Source: VRUE01 sp963807425 (GTDB taxonomy: Bacteria > Actinomycetota > Thermoleophilia > Solirubrobacterales > 70-9). Taken from it: DNA of 64,000 bases. Where the stretch lies: contig CAWEBZ010000012.1 in the NCBI GenBank assembly GCA_963807425.1, positions 1 through 64,000 of the forward strand, in the 5' to 3' direction. The translations under genes were made by a program, and so were the position numbers. The notes below the pieces were generated by a model. The model ran no database searches. It was not told where the DNA came from and was given only the letters and a program-made list of their open reading frames with translations. How positions within the stretch are numbered: position 1 is the stretch's first letter; the number at the start of each line of letters is the position of its first letter. This document shows, piece by piece, positions 43,135 to 50,624 of this stretch.

Positions 43135-43389
43135 ACCCCCTCCTTCCCGCTGGGAGAAATCGAGGAAGGCAAGCTGCCGACGGGAGCGATCACGGGCAAA
43201 AACAGCCTTGGCCAAAACGGCTACTCGATCTGCCCGCCACAGGGCAAGCCCGAAACCTTCCTCTTCTCGCTCTATGCGACCCCAAGGCCACTGGCGCCAA
43301 GGCGCGGCTTCGATCCCGCCGCCCTGCGCGAGCAGATCCTCGCCCAGGCCGGCAACGTCGGCCTGCTCGCAGCGACCTATCGGCGCTGA
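43135..43389 (+). pseudogene. 3' remnant of a PEBP (YbhB/YbcL, Raf kinase inhibitor-like) gene
   Basis: One frame without a start ends in TGA at 43387-43389 and reads SFPLGEIEEGKLPTGAIT, GKNSLGQNGYSICPPQGKP, ETFLFSLYATPRPLAP and a final GLLAATYRR. It matches the C-terminal half of PEBP-like proteins (GK-N-x-G-x-x-GY-x-CPP, F-x-LYA, and the final G-x-Y-x-R). The N-terminal half is missing and runs into the dinB promoter. It is the only gene-like content of the 465-bp space between dinB and the next gene, apart from the promoter. A more decayed copy lies at 44410-44527. Confidence 0.7.
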
Positions 43390-43428
43390 GCCAAAAGAGC
43401 CGGGATAGAAAACCCATCTAAATAGAAG

Positions 43429-43457
43429 TTGACCTCACCCCAAATGGGGAGGATGCT
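43429..43457 (+). promoter_or_regulatory. shared promoter of secreted paralogue 1
   Basis: -35 TTGACC (43429-43434), 17-nt spacer, -10-like GATGCT (43452-43457), preceded by an A/T-rich stretch ATAGAAAACCCATCTAAATA. The whole segment 43399-43522 is near-identical to the one before paralogue 2. Confidence 0.6.
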
Positions 43458-43522
43458 CGCTGCTGCGCACAGAGCCCAAACGGCTCAGCGCGAACCGTGA
43501 CTACCAGTGAGAGGAGTTGGAG

Positions 43523-44242
43523 ATGCGCTATGCAAGGAAAGGGCTCAGGGGTCTGGGCCTGTGCTTCTTGGCTGTGCTCGGTTTGATGGCGTTCGCTGTT
43601 TCGGGCGCGCAGGGGCAGTTAGCTGGGAAGTTCTTAGATGCAGGCGGAGAGCTTGCCGTTGGAACTACCTTCACGGGAGCGCAAGAGGGCAATGGCTCTC
43701 TCTTAATCCCAAAACTGAATCTGGCGATCGAATGCGCGGCATCCGACTTTGAAGAAGGGAAAGTTACCGCTAAATTAGTCGCCGTCCCCCACACACCCGG
43801 CACGGCGCATGCCACAATCAAATTATTAGGCTGCGTCGTCAAAACAGCTGCTTTAGCTGCTTTGCCCTGTCATGTAGAAGGCGGATCATATACAGCCAAA
43901 TACAAGCTCTTAGCTATGTTAGCTTCAGCTGCAGATGGAGAAGTACCGTTCGTGTTAGCTGAGACGTTAACAGCAGGGCAACCTATCGCGGTAATCAAAA
44001 TTTTAAACGCAGTGGGTAAATTCTGTTCGATTTCTGGAACCTATAACTTGACAGGCACGATTGCCTACAAAGTACTTGCTGGACTTAACAATCCGCAGTT
44101 ACTCATCCCATATGCAAACCAGGCGTTATTAGGTGACGAATTACTCCTCGGTACGAATCCAATGGTTGTGGATAAGTCATTCACAATAGAAATCACCGGC
44201 CCTGAAGCTGGCTTAATTAAAGCGCCCTTCGGGGTCTGCTAA
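43523..44242 (+). CDS. secreted five-cysteine protein, tandem paralogue 1
   Basis: 239 residues from ATG 43523, with GAGGAG (43511-43516) at ideal spacing. A signal peptide (RGLGLCFLAVLGLMAFAVSGAQGQ) leads to a mature part with five cysteines that align in all three paralogues (IEC, GCVV, PCHV, KFCS, final FGVC). No known domain recognised. It is predicted beta-rich and repetitive in Ala/Leu/Val. I hand-counted 17 TTA leucine codons, almost all after the signal peptide, while the signal part uses CTG/CTC like the rest of the genome. The GC content of the mature part is visibly lower than the surroundings. It may be a structural, surface or signalling protein. Foreign origin or TTA-tRNA control are possibilities. 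Confidence 0.85.
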   Translation: MRYARKGLRGLGLCFLAVLGLMAFAVSGAQGQLAGKFLDAGGELAVGTTFTGAQEGNGSLLIPKLNLAIECAASDFEEGKVTAKLVAVPHTPGTAHATIKLLGCVVKTAALAALPCHVEGGSYTAKYKLLAMLASAADGEVPFVLAETLTAGQPIAVIKILNAVGKFCSISGTYNLTGTIAYKVLAGLNNPQLLIPYANQALLGDELLLGTNPMVVDKSFTIEITGPEAGLIKAPFGVC

Positions 44243-44293
44243 CCCTTGGCATCTAGGAGCACCTTAGGACCAGCGCCAAGCAACACGCAGCAA

Positions 44294-44340
44294 ACCCAAC
44301 CGACCCGGGACCGCCTCGAGCGGTCCCGGGTCGGTTGGGT
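44294..44340 (+). terminator. 21-bp perfect hairpin after paralogue 1
   Basis: Arms 44294-44314 and 44320-44340 are perfectly complementary, with loop CTCGA. The inner core is GACCCGGGACCGC / GCGGTCCCGGGTC. No T-tract follows. The same core follows paralogue 3 and a variant follows paralogue 2. Terminator or mRNA-stabilising 3' structure. Confidence 0.75.
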
Positions 44341-44409
44341 AGCAAATGGGAATGTAAGTAGTAAGGCAGGAAGACACCTAGCCCGAGTTCAAATGGCAAG
44401 GCGTCCCAG

Positions 44410-44527
44410 CCGCCACAGGGCAAGCCCCGAAACCTTGCTCTTTTCACTCTATGCGATCCCAAGGCCACTAGCGCCAAAGCGCGCGGCTTTGATCCGCCGC
44501 CTGCTCGCAGCGACCTATCGGCGCTGA
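44410..44527 (+). pseudogene. second, more decayed PEBP 3' remnant
   Basis: Aligns with 43248-43389 (shared CCGCCACAGGGCAAGCCC, CTCTATGCGA, CAAGGCCACT and final CGACCTATCGGCGCTGA). It has an extra base and an internal loss of about 38 bp, so it no longer reads through. It lies in the 416-bp gap before paralogue 2, immediately upstream of the copied promoter, as remnant 1 does for paralogue 1. It therefore travelled with the duplication. Confidence 0.7.
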
Positions 44528-44564
44528 GTCAAGAGCCGGGATAGAAAACCCATCTAAATAGAAG

Positions 44565-44593
44565 TTGACCCTGCCCGCAGCGGGGAGGATGCT
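44565..44593 (+). promoter_or_regulatory. shared promoter of secreted paralogue 2
   Basis: TTGACC (44565-44570), 17-nt spacer, GATGCT (44588-44593). The flanks match the paralogue 1 promoter almost base for base, including the A/T-rich upstream stretch and GTGAGAGGAGTTGGAG at the ribosome site. Confidence 0.6.
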
Positions 44594-44658
44594 CATTGGT
44601 GCGCACAGAGCCCGAGCGGCTCAGCGCAAACCGTGACTACCAGTGAGAGGAGTTGGAG

Positions 44659-45393
44659 ATGAGAGGTGCGAAGAAAGGACCCAGGGGTCTGGGCCTGTGC
44701 TTTCTGGCTGTGCTCGGCTTCACGGCGTTTGCCGCTGCAGGCGCCCAGGGGCAGGGACCTGGGAAATTCTTAGACGCAGGCGGAGAGCTTGCCGTTGGAA
44801 CCACCCTCACCGGAGCGCAAGAGGGTACAGGCTCTCTCTTAGTCGCAAAACTGAATGTGGCGATCGAATGCGCAGCAATAGACTTTGAAGAAGGGGTGGT
44901 TACCGCTAAATTAACCGCAGAACTAAAAGAACACCCTGTGTTACCAGGAACCGCCCATGTCAAACTCTTAGCCTTAAATTGCATTGCCTTAACAGCCGCC
45001 TTAGCTCCTTTGACAAGTTGCAAAATTGCAAATAGTAAAACGTTAATAGCCAAAGTCAAGCTCTTAGCTAGATTAGCTAGTGCGGCACACGGGAACGAAC
45101 CATTTATATTAGCCGAGCCCTTAACGGAACCAACTTACGCCACAACCACAATTGAAAATGAAACTGGCAAATTCTGTTCGATTGCTGGAGTCTACAATCT
45201 GACAGGTACGCTTGCCCTCAAAGTGCTTGCTGGGAATAAAAATCCGCAGTTACTTATTCCGTATGCGAACCAGGCATTATTAGGTGATGCAGGGCTGACA
45301 CTCGGTACGCACGCAACCACCCTGGATGGCTCGACAACCGTGGAACTTACCGGCCCCGTTGGATTAGCAGGAGCGGCTTTTGGGGTCTGTTAA
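44659..45393 (+). CDS. secreted five-cysteine protein, tandem paralogue 2
   Basis: 244 residues from ATG 44659 with GAGGAG at the same spacing as paralogue 1. Signal peptide RGLGLCFLAVLGFTAFAAAGAQGQ. The mature part shares GGELAVGTT, TGAQEG, GSLL, AKLN, AIEC, ASAAHG, NPQLLIPYANQALLGD and the terminal FGVC. The five cysteines are conserved. Hand count gives 17 TTA codons. It differs most from the other two in the middle (about 90-130). Function unknown. The best reading is a lineage-specific exported family under common control. Confidence 0.85.
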   Translation: MRGAKKGPRGLGLCFLAVLGFTAFAAAGAQGQGPGKFLDAGGELAVGTTLTGAQEGTGSLLVAKLNVAIECAAIDFEEGVVTAKLTAELKEHPVLPGTAHVKLLALNCIALTAALAPLTSCKIANSKTLIAKVKLLARLASAAHGNEPFILAEPLTEPTYATTTIENETGKFCSIAGVYNLTGTLALKVLAGNKNPQLLIPYANQALLGDAGLTLGTHATTLDGSTTVELTGPVGLAGAAFGVC

Positions 45394-45453
45394 AGCCATC
45401 CAAAACAGAGCACGTTAGAAGCACTAACGCCCGAAGCCCACAGCACTAACCTC

Positions 45454-45492
45454 AACGGACCTGGGACCGCCTTCAACGGTCTCGGGTCCGTT
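45454..45492 (+). terminator. hairpin after paralogue 2
   Basis: 16-bp stem AACGGACCTGGGACCG / CGGTCTCGGGTCCGTT with two G-U pairs and a 7-nt loop, 60 nt after the stop. It is a divergent version of the hairpins after paralogues 1 and 3. Confidence 0.7.
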
Positions 45493-45589
45493 CTGGTCAG
45501 AGAATCAGGAGCAAGAACGACCGAGTTCTCTGCATCGAGCACGCCTGGTAAAGCTGCCTACCGAAATAAAAAACCTATTTAAAAAAAAC

Positions 45590-45618
45590 TTGACCCTGCC
45601 TCTCTCCTCCGAGACACT
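45590..45618 (+). promoter_or_regulatory. promoter of secreted paralogue 3 (diverged copy)
   Basis: TTGACC (45590-45595), 17-nt spacer, GACACT (45613-45618). It is preceded by the A-rich stretch ATAAAAAACCTATTTAAAAA, which aligns with the upstream regions of paralogues 1 and 2. Confidence 0.5.
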
Positions 45619-45678
45619 GCAAACTACGGGTGCTTCGATGCCCGTTAACCGTAATTCGATATGGAAGGAAGTATAAGC

Positions 45679-46473
45679 ATGAGTAACACAAAAATTGGAC
45701 TCAGGGCCTTTGGCCTGTCCTTCTTGGCTGTGCTCGGCTTCATGGCGTTTGCCGCTGCAGGCGCCCAGGGTCAGTTAGCTGGGAAGTTCTTAGATTTACA
45801 CACAATAATCAAAGAAGAAAAAGAAGAAAAAATTCCATTAGAGCTTGCCGTTGGAACCACCGCCACAGGAGCGCAAGAGGGTAAAGGCTCTCTCTTAGTC
45901 GCAAAACTGAATATAGCAATCGAATGCGAAACAGCCGACGTTGAAGAAGGGGTCGTCACCGCTAAATTAGTCGCAGAAGTAACACATAAAGATAAAGAAG
46001 GAAAAGTAATAGTTTTAATACCCCACACAGCCGGCACCGCCCATGCCACAATCAAATTCTTAGTCTGCATCGTTAAAACAGCCGCTTTAGCTACTATAGG
46101 CTGTGCAGTAGAAGGCGGATCAGTTAAAGCTAAAGTCAAGCTCTTAGCTATGTTAGCTAGTGCGGCACACGGTGAAGTACCGTTCGTGTTAGCTGAGCCG
46201 TTAACAGCAGGAACACCTTTCGCCACGATCAAAATTATCAATGCGCCAGAAAAATTCTGCGCGGTTACTGGAACCTATGAAGCGAAAGGCTCTCTTGCCC
46301 TCAAAGTGCTTGCTGGGCATGTGAATCCGCAGTTAGTCGTCCCGTTTACAAACCAGGCATTATTAGGTGACGAACTGCTCCTCGGCACGAATCCAGCGGT
46401 GCTGGATGCTTCGGCAACGATCGAAATCACGGGCCCCGAAGCGTTAAAAAAAGCCGCCTTCGGAGTCTGCTAA
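45679..46473 (+). CDS. secreted five-cysteine protein, tandem paralogue 3
   Basis: 264 residues from ATG 45679, chosen over ATG 45661 because GGAAGGAAG lies 7-8 nt before it. Signal peptide LRAFGLSFLAVLGFMAFAAAGAQGQ. It has a Lys/Glu-rich insertion (IIKEEKEEKIPLE, about 38-50) and a second one near 95-105 (THKDKEGKVIV) absent from the other copies. The five cysteines and the terminal FGVC are retained. Hand count gives 17 TTA codons, plus many ATA and AAA codons unusual for this genome. Function unknown. Confidence 0.85.
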   Translation: MSNTKIGLRAFGLSFLAVLGFMAFAAAGAQGQLAGKFLDLHTIIKEEKEEKIPLELAVGTTATGAQEGKGSLLVAKLNIAIECETADVEEGVVTAKLVAEVTHKDKEGKVIVLIPHTAGTAHATIKFLVCIVKTAALATIGCAVEGGSVKAKVKLLAMLASAAHGEVPFVLAEPLTAGTPFATIKIINAPEKFCAVTGTYEAKGSLALKVLAGHVNPQLVVPFTNQALLGDELLLGTNPAVLDASATIEITGPEALKKAAFGVC

Positions 46474-46537
46474 CCATCAGCATCTAGGAGCACCTTTAAG
46501 AAACACAAGCACCAAGCAACACAGCACCAACCCAACC

Positions 46538-46568
46538 GACCCGGGACCGCCTTGAGCGGTCCCGGGTC
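46538..46568 (+). terminator. 13-bp perfect hairpin after paralogue 3
   Basis: GACCCGGGACCGC-CTTGA-GCGGTCCCGGGTC. The stem is identical to the core of the hairpin after paralogue 1. The ~50 nt downstream (GTAGCAACTGGGAAAT...) also align with those after paralogue 1, so the 3' flank was duplicated too. The rest of 46474-46746 shows no gene. Confidence 0.75.
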
Positions 46569-46746
46569 AACCAGGTAGCAACTGGGAAATCAAGCAGTAA
46601 GGTAAAGGAGTGACAGGTAATAAAAACAGGGGAGTACGGAGAAACTGATACTTATCGAACCGCAGGGGTTCCAGGGACAGGGAGGGGGAAACGGTGAGAC
46701 CCCTACGTCAGAAGATCGACCTGCCAATCGAAAGGGGTTTTGACCG

Positions 46747-47094
46747 ATGTTTCAAAAGCTAACCAACCACTTCGGTATCAAAGGCGATCCCGGAGCGCCA
46801 GGGGCAGTTGGCGCACCAGGCAAAGGCGGCATCAACGGAACCGATGGCGCAAACGGCGAGGAAGGATCCCCCTGGACCGCAGGAGGGTTCCTGCCCCCAG
46901 GCGCCACCCTCAACGGTGGCTGGGCCTTCACCGGCAGCGATGCAACCCCCACGATGGTCTCATTCGCCTTGCCTATCGAAATACCAGTGTCGACAGACTT
47001 CAGTGGCCTTGCAGGCGAAGCAGCCAGCGGCAGCGGTAGCTGGGCAATCACCGGTCGTAGCGCAGTAGTCGGGAGCCCTCTCCCGTGTCCATGA
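46747..47094 (+). CDS. short collagen-like protein, possibly truncated
   Basis: 115 residues. Residues 10-42 are eleven Gly-X-Y triplets (GIK GDP GAP GAV GAP GKG GIN GTD GAN GEE GSP). They are followed by WTAGGFLPPGATLNGGWAF, a segment I associate with larger collagen-like exported proteins of related actinobacteria. No signal peptide is visible and the protein stops soon after, so both ends may be missing relative to such relatives (inference). AAAGGGG lies 10 nt before the ATG. Alternatively it is a small functional gene. Confidence 0.5.
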   Translation: MFQKLTNHFGIKGDPGAPGAVGAPGKGGINGTDGANGEEGSPWTAGGFLPPGATLNGGWAFTGSDATPTMVSFALPIEIPVSTDFSGLAGEAASGSGSWAITGRSAVVGSPLPCP

Positions 47095-47228
47095 GGGAAT
47101 TCCCCGAGCGCAGGCCCTGCCTCTACTCCCTCCCTGTTCCGGGGTCTTTGGGAGAAGGCTCTCTGAGTGCGAGGCCCAAAAGACGGCAGTGCGTCAAGGT
47201 CGAGAAGTTCGATCGACCCTACCGACGC

Positions 47229-50200
47229 ATGCGCCGGGCCTTGCTCCTGAGCGTGGGTGTGGTCGTTGCCTTTGTGCTGATAGCAGCTATCAAGACCGCG
47301 ATCGCAGCAGCGATCCCGCCAACCATCACCAACGTCGCTTTCTCGGGGATAGGCCCTGAGAAAGCGACGCTCTCCGCAGGAGTCGACCCAGAAGAAAAAG
47401 CCACCCTCTATCGCTTCGAGTGGGGCAGCGCTCCCTGCTCTGCAAACCCCTGCACCAAAGTCCCGGTCCCGGATGGCCAGGTCCCCAAAGGACCAGACCC
47501 GGTCCTCGTCGAAGCCCAGCTCGAAGGCCTCACCCCACAGACCACCTACTTCTTCCGCGTCATCGCCAAAAACGGCGACGGCACCACCACCGGCACAGAT
47601 CACAGCTTCACCACCTACGCAGCCCTCTTCGAAGGGCTGCCCGATGGCCGCGCCTATGAGCAGGCAAGCCCGGTCAACAAGAACGCCGGCGACGTTCGCG
47701 GCTACGCCGTCTGGGTCAGGGCCTCGATCACAGGCGATGCGATCTCCTACCTCTCCCTCTCGGGCATGCCCGGCGCCGAAGGCGCCCAGGACTTCCCTCA
47801 GTACCTCTCCAGCCGCAACTCCACCAACTGGTCGACGCAGGGGCTCTTGCCAGCGGCCACCGTCGCCTCCAAGGTCAACGTCAAAGGCTGGACCCCGGAC
47901 TTCTCTGAGGTCTACTCGCTCGCGAGCTTCATCGCAGGCCCCCAGGGCTTTGCCTTGCTGGCTCGCTCGAGCGCCGACGGCTCCCTCGATGAAGTCGTCC
48001 CCTACGGCTCGGGGCTGAAAGACCAGCTCAGCTTCGCCGGCGCGAGCCCCGACGGCTCGATGGTCGTCTTCGAAACCACAACCAAACTCCTGCCCAAAGC
48101 GATCGAGGGCAAATCCAACGTCTACCTCTGGGAGCGCGCAACCAAAGATCTCAGCCTGATCAGCACCCTCAACGACGGCAACTCCCCCCCAGAGGGTGCC
48201 TTCGTCGGGCCCTATGACTGGATCTCTGGTGAACCTCTCTCCAAATCACTCGGCAAAGGAGGCGCCAGCGCCGAATACTACGTCCAGGATCAGCGCGCGA
48301 TCTCCACCAGCGCAGACCACGTCTTCTTCACCGCCGCCGGCACAGGGCAGCTGTATTTGCGTCGCAACCCGACCAAAGAACAGAGCCCGACCAACGGCGA
48401 AGGCAAATGCACCGACCTTGCCAAAGCCTGCACCCTGCATCTCTCTGCCTCCAAAAGGACCGAACCAGATCCCCTCGGGACCAAACCCGCTGCCTTTCAG
48501 ATCGCCAGCACCGATGGATCGAAGGCCCTCTTCACTTCCTCAGAGGAGCTGACCAACGACGCCAACACCGGACCCGAAGCCGAACCGGCGGGGATCGCAA
48601 GGGCAGAGATCGACGGCGATCCGGTCGACCTCGGCTTCCTGCCGGCCTCTGCCTTCGGCGTTGCAGTCGACGCCACCCACATCTACTGGGCAGACCCAGT
48701 GGAAGAGACGATCGGAAGAGCGGAGATCGACGGCGAAAACCCAGATCCCGACTTCATCTCCGTCCCTCAGATCGAAGTCGAACCTGACGTCGACTCTGAG
48801 GCAAACCCGCAATACGTAGCGGTCGACTCAGAACACATCTACTGGACCAATGCCGCCAACGGCAAAGACGGCAAAGGGACGATCGCAAGGGCTGACCTGG
48901 ACGGCGATCCGCTCAGCGTCGAGATGGAATTCATCACCGGTGCCCACAATCCACAGGGAGTCGCGGTCAACGCCACCCACATCTTCTGGGCCAATGCGGG
49001 GGAAAAAGTCGAGACGCGGACGATCGGGCGGGCGGAGATCGATGGGGGGAATCCCGAGCAGGGGTTTATCCCGGTGGACGGTGGCCTTCAGAAAGACATT
49101 CCTCAAGGGGTAGCGCTGAGCCCAACGCGGGTCTACTGGTCCTTGAACAACACCAGCAAAGTCGGCTACCTTCCCTCACGTGAGCTGGATGGCAACGCTG
49201 CCAGCGAAGAATTTCTCTCCGACGTAGTAGGCGCCGAGCTACGCGGCATCGCCACCGACGCCACCCACGTCTACTGGGCGCGCAAGGGCAAAAACTCGAT
49301 CGGGCGTGCCCTGCTCGACTTCACCAGCCCCGAACCAGAATTCATCCAAGACGCCGAAAAACCGGAAGGCCTGGCACTCAACGCCACCCACCTCTTCTGG
49401 TCGGCAAACCAGGAAAGCCTCGCTCACCCCGGCAATGACCTCTACCGCTATGACGCAGGAGCGGAAGCGCTCACCGACCTGACCCCTGACGCCACCGACG
49501 AAAACGGCGCCGACGTGCAGGGGGTGCTCGGCGCCTCATCAGACGCCACCCACGTCTACTTCGCCGCCAACGGTGACCTGGACGGGGCAGGGCCGGCGTT
49601 GCCGGGGGACTGCGAGGCCTCGGTCTCTGACGGCTTCCTCAACGCAAAAGGCCAGTGCAGCCTCTACCTGTGGCGGGAGGGGATGCCGATCACCTTCATC
49701 GCGCCGCTTGACGCCAGCGGCGGCAGCGACGCGACAAACTGGCTGCCACTGGCCATCGGGCGGCGACTGAACCGAACAGCCCGAGTCACCCCAGATGGCC
49801 AGACCCTGCTCTTCACATCTCGCGAGCAGCTGACCGGCTATGACAACGAAGGACAGACCCAGCTCTACCGCTTCCGGATCGGGGAGGGAATTGGCTGCGT
49901 CTCCTGCAACCCGACTGGGGCGCCGCCTGGCGCCTATGCCCCGGGCCTGGCTGACATCGGCCTGTCGTTCTTCAACCCCGAGAAGTTCCCCGCCTTCACC
50001 CTGACCCGCAACCTCTCCAGCGACGGGGACCGGGTCTTCTTCGAGTCGAGCGACGCCCTGGTCGCCGGCGACGTCAACGGCGCGGCGGGCTGCCCGGAAG
50101 AAGGCTCCCCGCAGGTCACCTTCCCCACCTGCAAGGACGTCTATGAGTGGGAGGCGGTGGGCAGCGGCTCTTGTGAGAAAGCAGTACAGGCAGGCGGCTG

Positions 50201-50624
50201 CCTCTACCTGCTCTCCACCGGCACCAGCCCCCACACCTCCTTCTTTGCCGATGCCTCGGCAAGCGGTGATGATGCCTTCATCATCACCCGCTCCACCGGG
50301 CTGGTCGGCCAAGACCAAGACCAGCTCTATGACGTCTTCGACGCCAGAGTGGGAGGGGGGCTTGCGTCTCAGAGCCCACCCCCCATAATCGACTGCGAAA
50401 GCGAAACGGGCTGCAGGCCGCCAGCGCCTGATCCCCCGGTAGTTGAGACCGGCGGCACTGCCACCTTCGTCGGCCCCGCCGATCCCAAACCGAAACGCAA
50501 AGCCGCCAAAAAAGGCAAAGGCAAAGGCAAAAAGCAGGGCAAAGGCAAGGGCAAGAAAGGCAAAGGCAAGAAAGCAAAGCAGCACAAACGAGCGGCCAAG
50601 AAGAGCGGGGGGGCGAGCCGATGA
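47229..50624 (+). CDS. secreted FnIII / YWTD-like propeller protein with Lys-Gly tail
   Basis: 1131 residues from ATG 47229. The frame is open further upstream but without a better start. The order is an N-terminal hydrophobic export segment (about 2-24), a fibronectin type III-like domain (about 30-120, ending TYFFRVIAKNGDG) and TolB-like strands. At least seven repeats spaced 42-54 residues follow, from about 476 to 770, with the form GVAVDATHIYWAD, VAVDSEHIYWTN, GVAVNATHIFWAN, GIATDATHVYWAR, GLALNATHLFWSA. These predict a six- or seven-bladed propeller. The final ~45 residues are Lys/Gly-rich. Likely an extracellular or wall-associated binding protein. The stop overlaps the next start (ATGA). 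Confidence 0.75.
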   Translation: MRRALLLSVGVVVAFVLIAAIKTAIAAAIPPTITNVAFSGIGPEKATLSAGVDPEEKATLYRFEWGSAPCSANPCTKVPVPDGQVPKGPDPVLVEAQLEGLTPQTTYFFRVIAKNGDGTTTGTDHSFTTYAALFEGLPDGRAYEQASPVNKNAGDVRGYAVWVRASITGDAISYLSLSGMPGAEGAQDFPQYLSSRNSTNWSTQGLLPAATVASKVNVKGWTPDFSEVYSLASFIAGPQGFALLARSSADGSLDEVVPYGSGLKDQLSFAGASPDGSMVVFETTTKLLPKAIEGKSNVYLWERATKDLSLISTLNDGNSPPEGAFVGPYDWISGEPLSKSLGKGGASAEYYVQDQRAISTSADHVFFTAAGTGQLYLRRNPTKEQSPTNGEGKCTDLAKACTLHLSASKRTEPDPLGTKPAAFQIASTDGSKALFTSSEELTNDANTGPEAEPAGIARAEIDGDPVDLGFLPASAFGVAVDATHIYWADPVEETIGRAEIDGENPDPDFISVPQIEVEPDVDSEANPQYVAVDSEHIYWTNAANGKDGKGTIARADLDGDPLSVEMEFITGAHNPQGVAVNATHIFWANAGEKVETRTIGRAEIDGGNPEQGFIPVDGGLQKDIPQGVALSPTRVYWSLNNTSKVGYLPSRELDGNAASEEFLSDVVGAELRGIATDATHVYWARKGKNSIGRALLDFTSPEPEFIQDAEKPEGLALNATHLFWSANQESLAHPGNDLYRYDAGAEALTDLTPDATDENGADVQGVLGASSDATHVYFAANGDLDGAGPALPGDCEASVSDGFLNAKGQCSLYLWREGMPITFIAPLDASGGSDATNWLPLAIGRRLNRTARVTPDGQTLLFTSREQLTGYDNEGQTQLYRFRIGEGIGCVSCNPTGAPPGAYAPGLADIGLSFFNPEKFPAFTLTRNLSSDGDRVFFESSDALVAGDVNGAAGCPEEGSPQVTFPTCKDVYEWEAVGSGSCEKAVQAGGCLYLLSTGTSPHTSFFADASASGDDAFIITRSTGLVGQDQDQLYDVFDARVGGGLASQSPPPIIDCESETGCRPPAPDPPVVETGGTATFVGPADPKPKRKAAKKGKGKGKKQGKGKGKKGKGKKAKQHKRAAKKSGGASR

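Noticed and set aside
43000..46700. Genomic island with integrase, transposon or phage genes
   Set aside because: No transposase, integrase, att repeat or tRNA target was seen around the low-GC triplet. Foreign origin rests on codon use only.
50470..50620. CRISPR-like or tandem DNA repeat in the KGKGK region
   Set aside because: The repetition is of Lys and Gly codons inside a coding frame, without spacers of fixed length. It is a protein tail.
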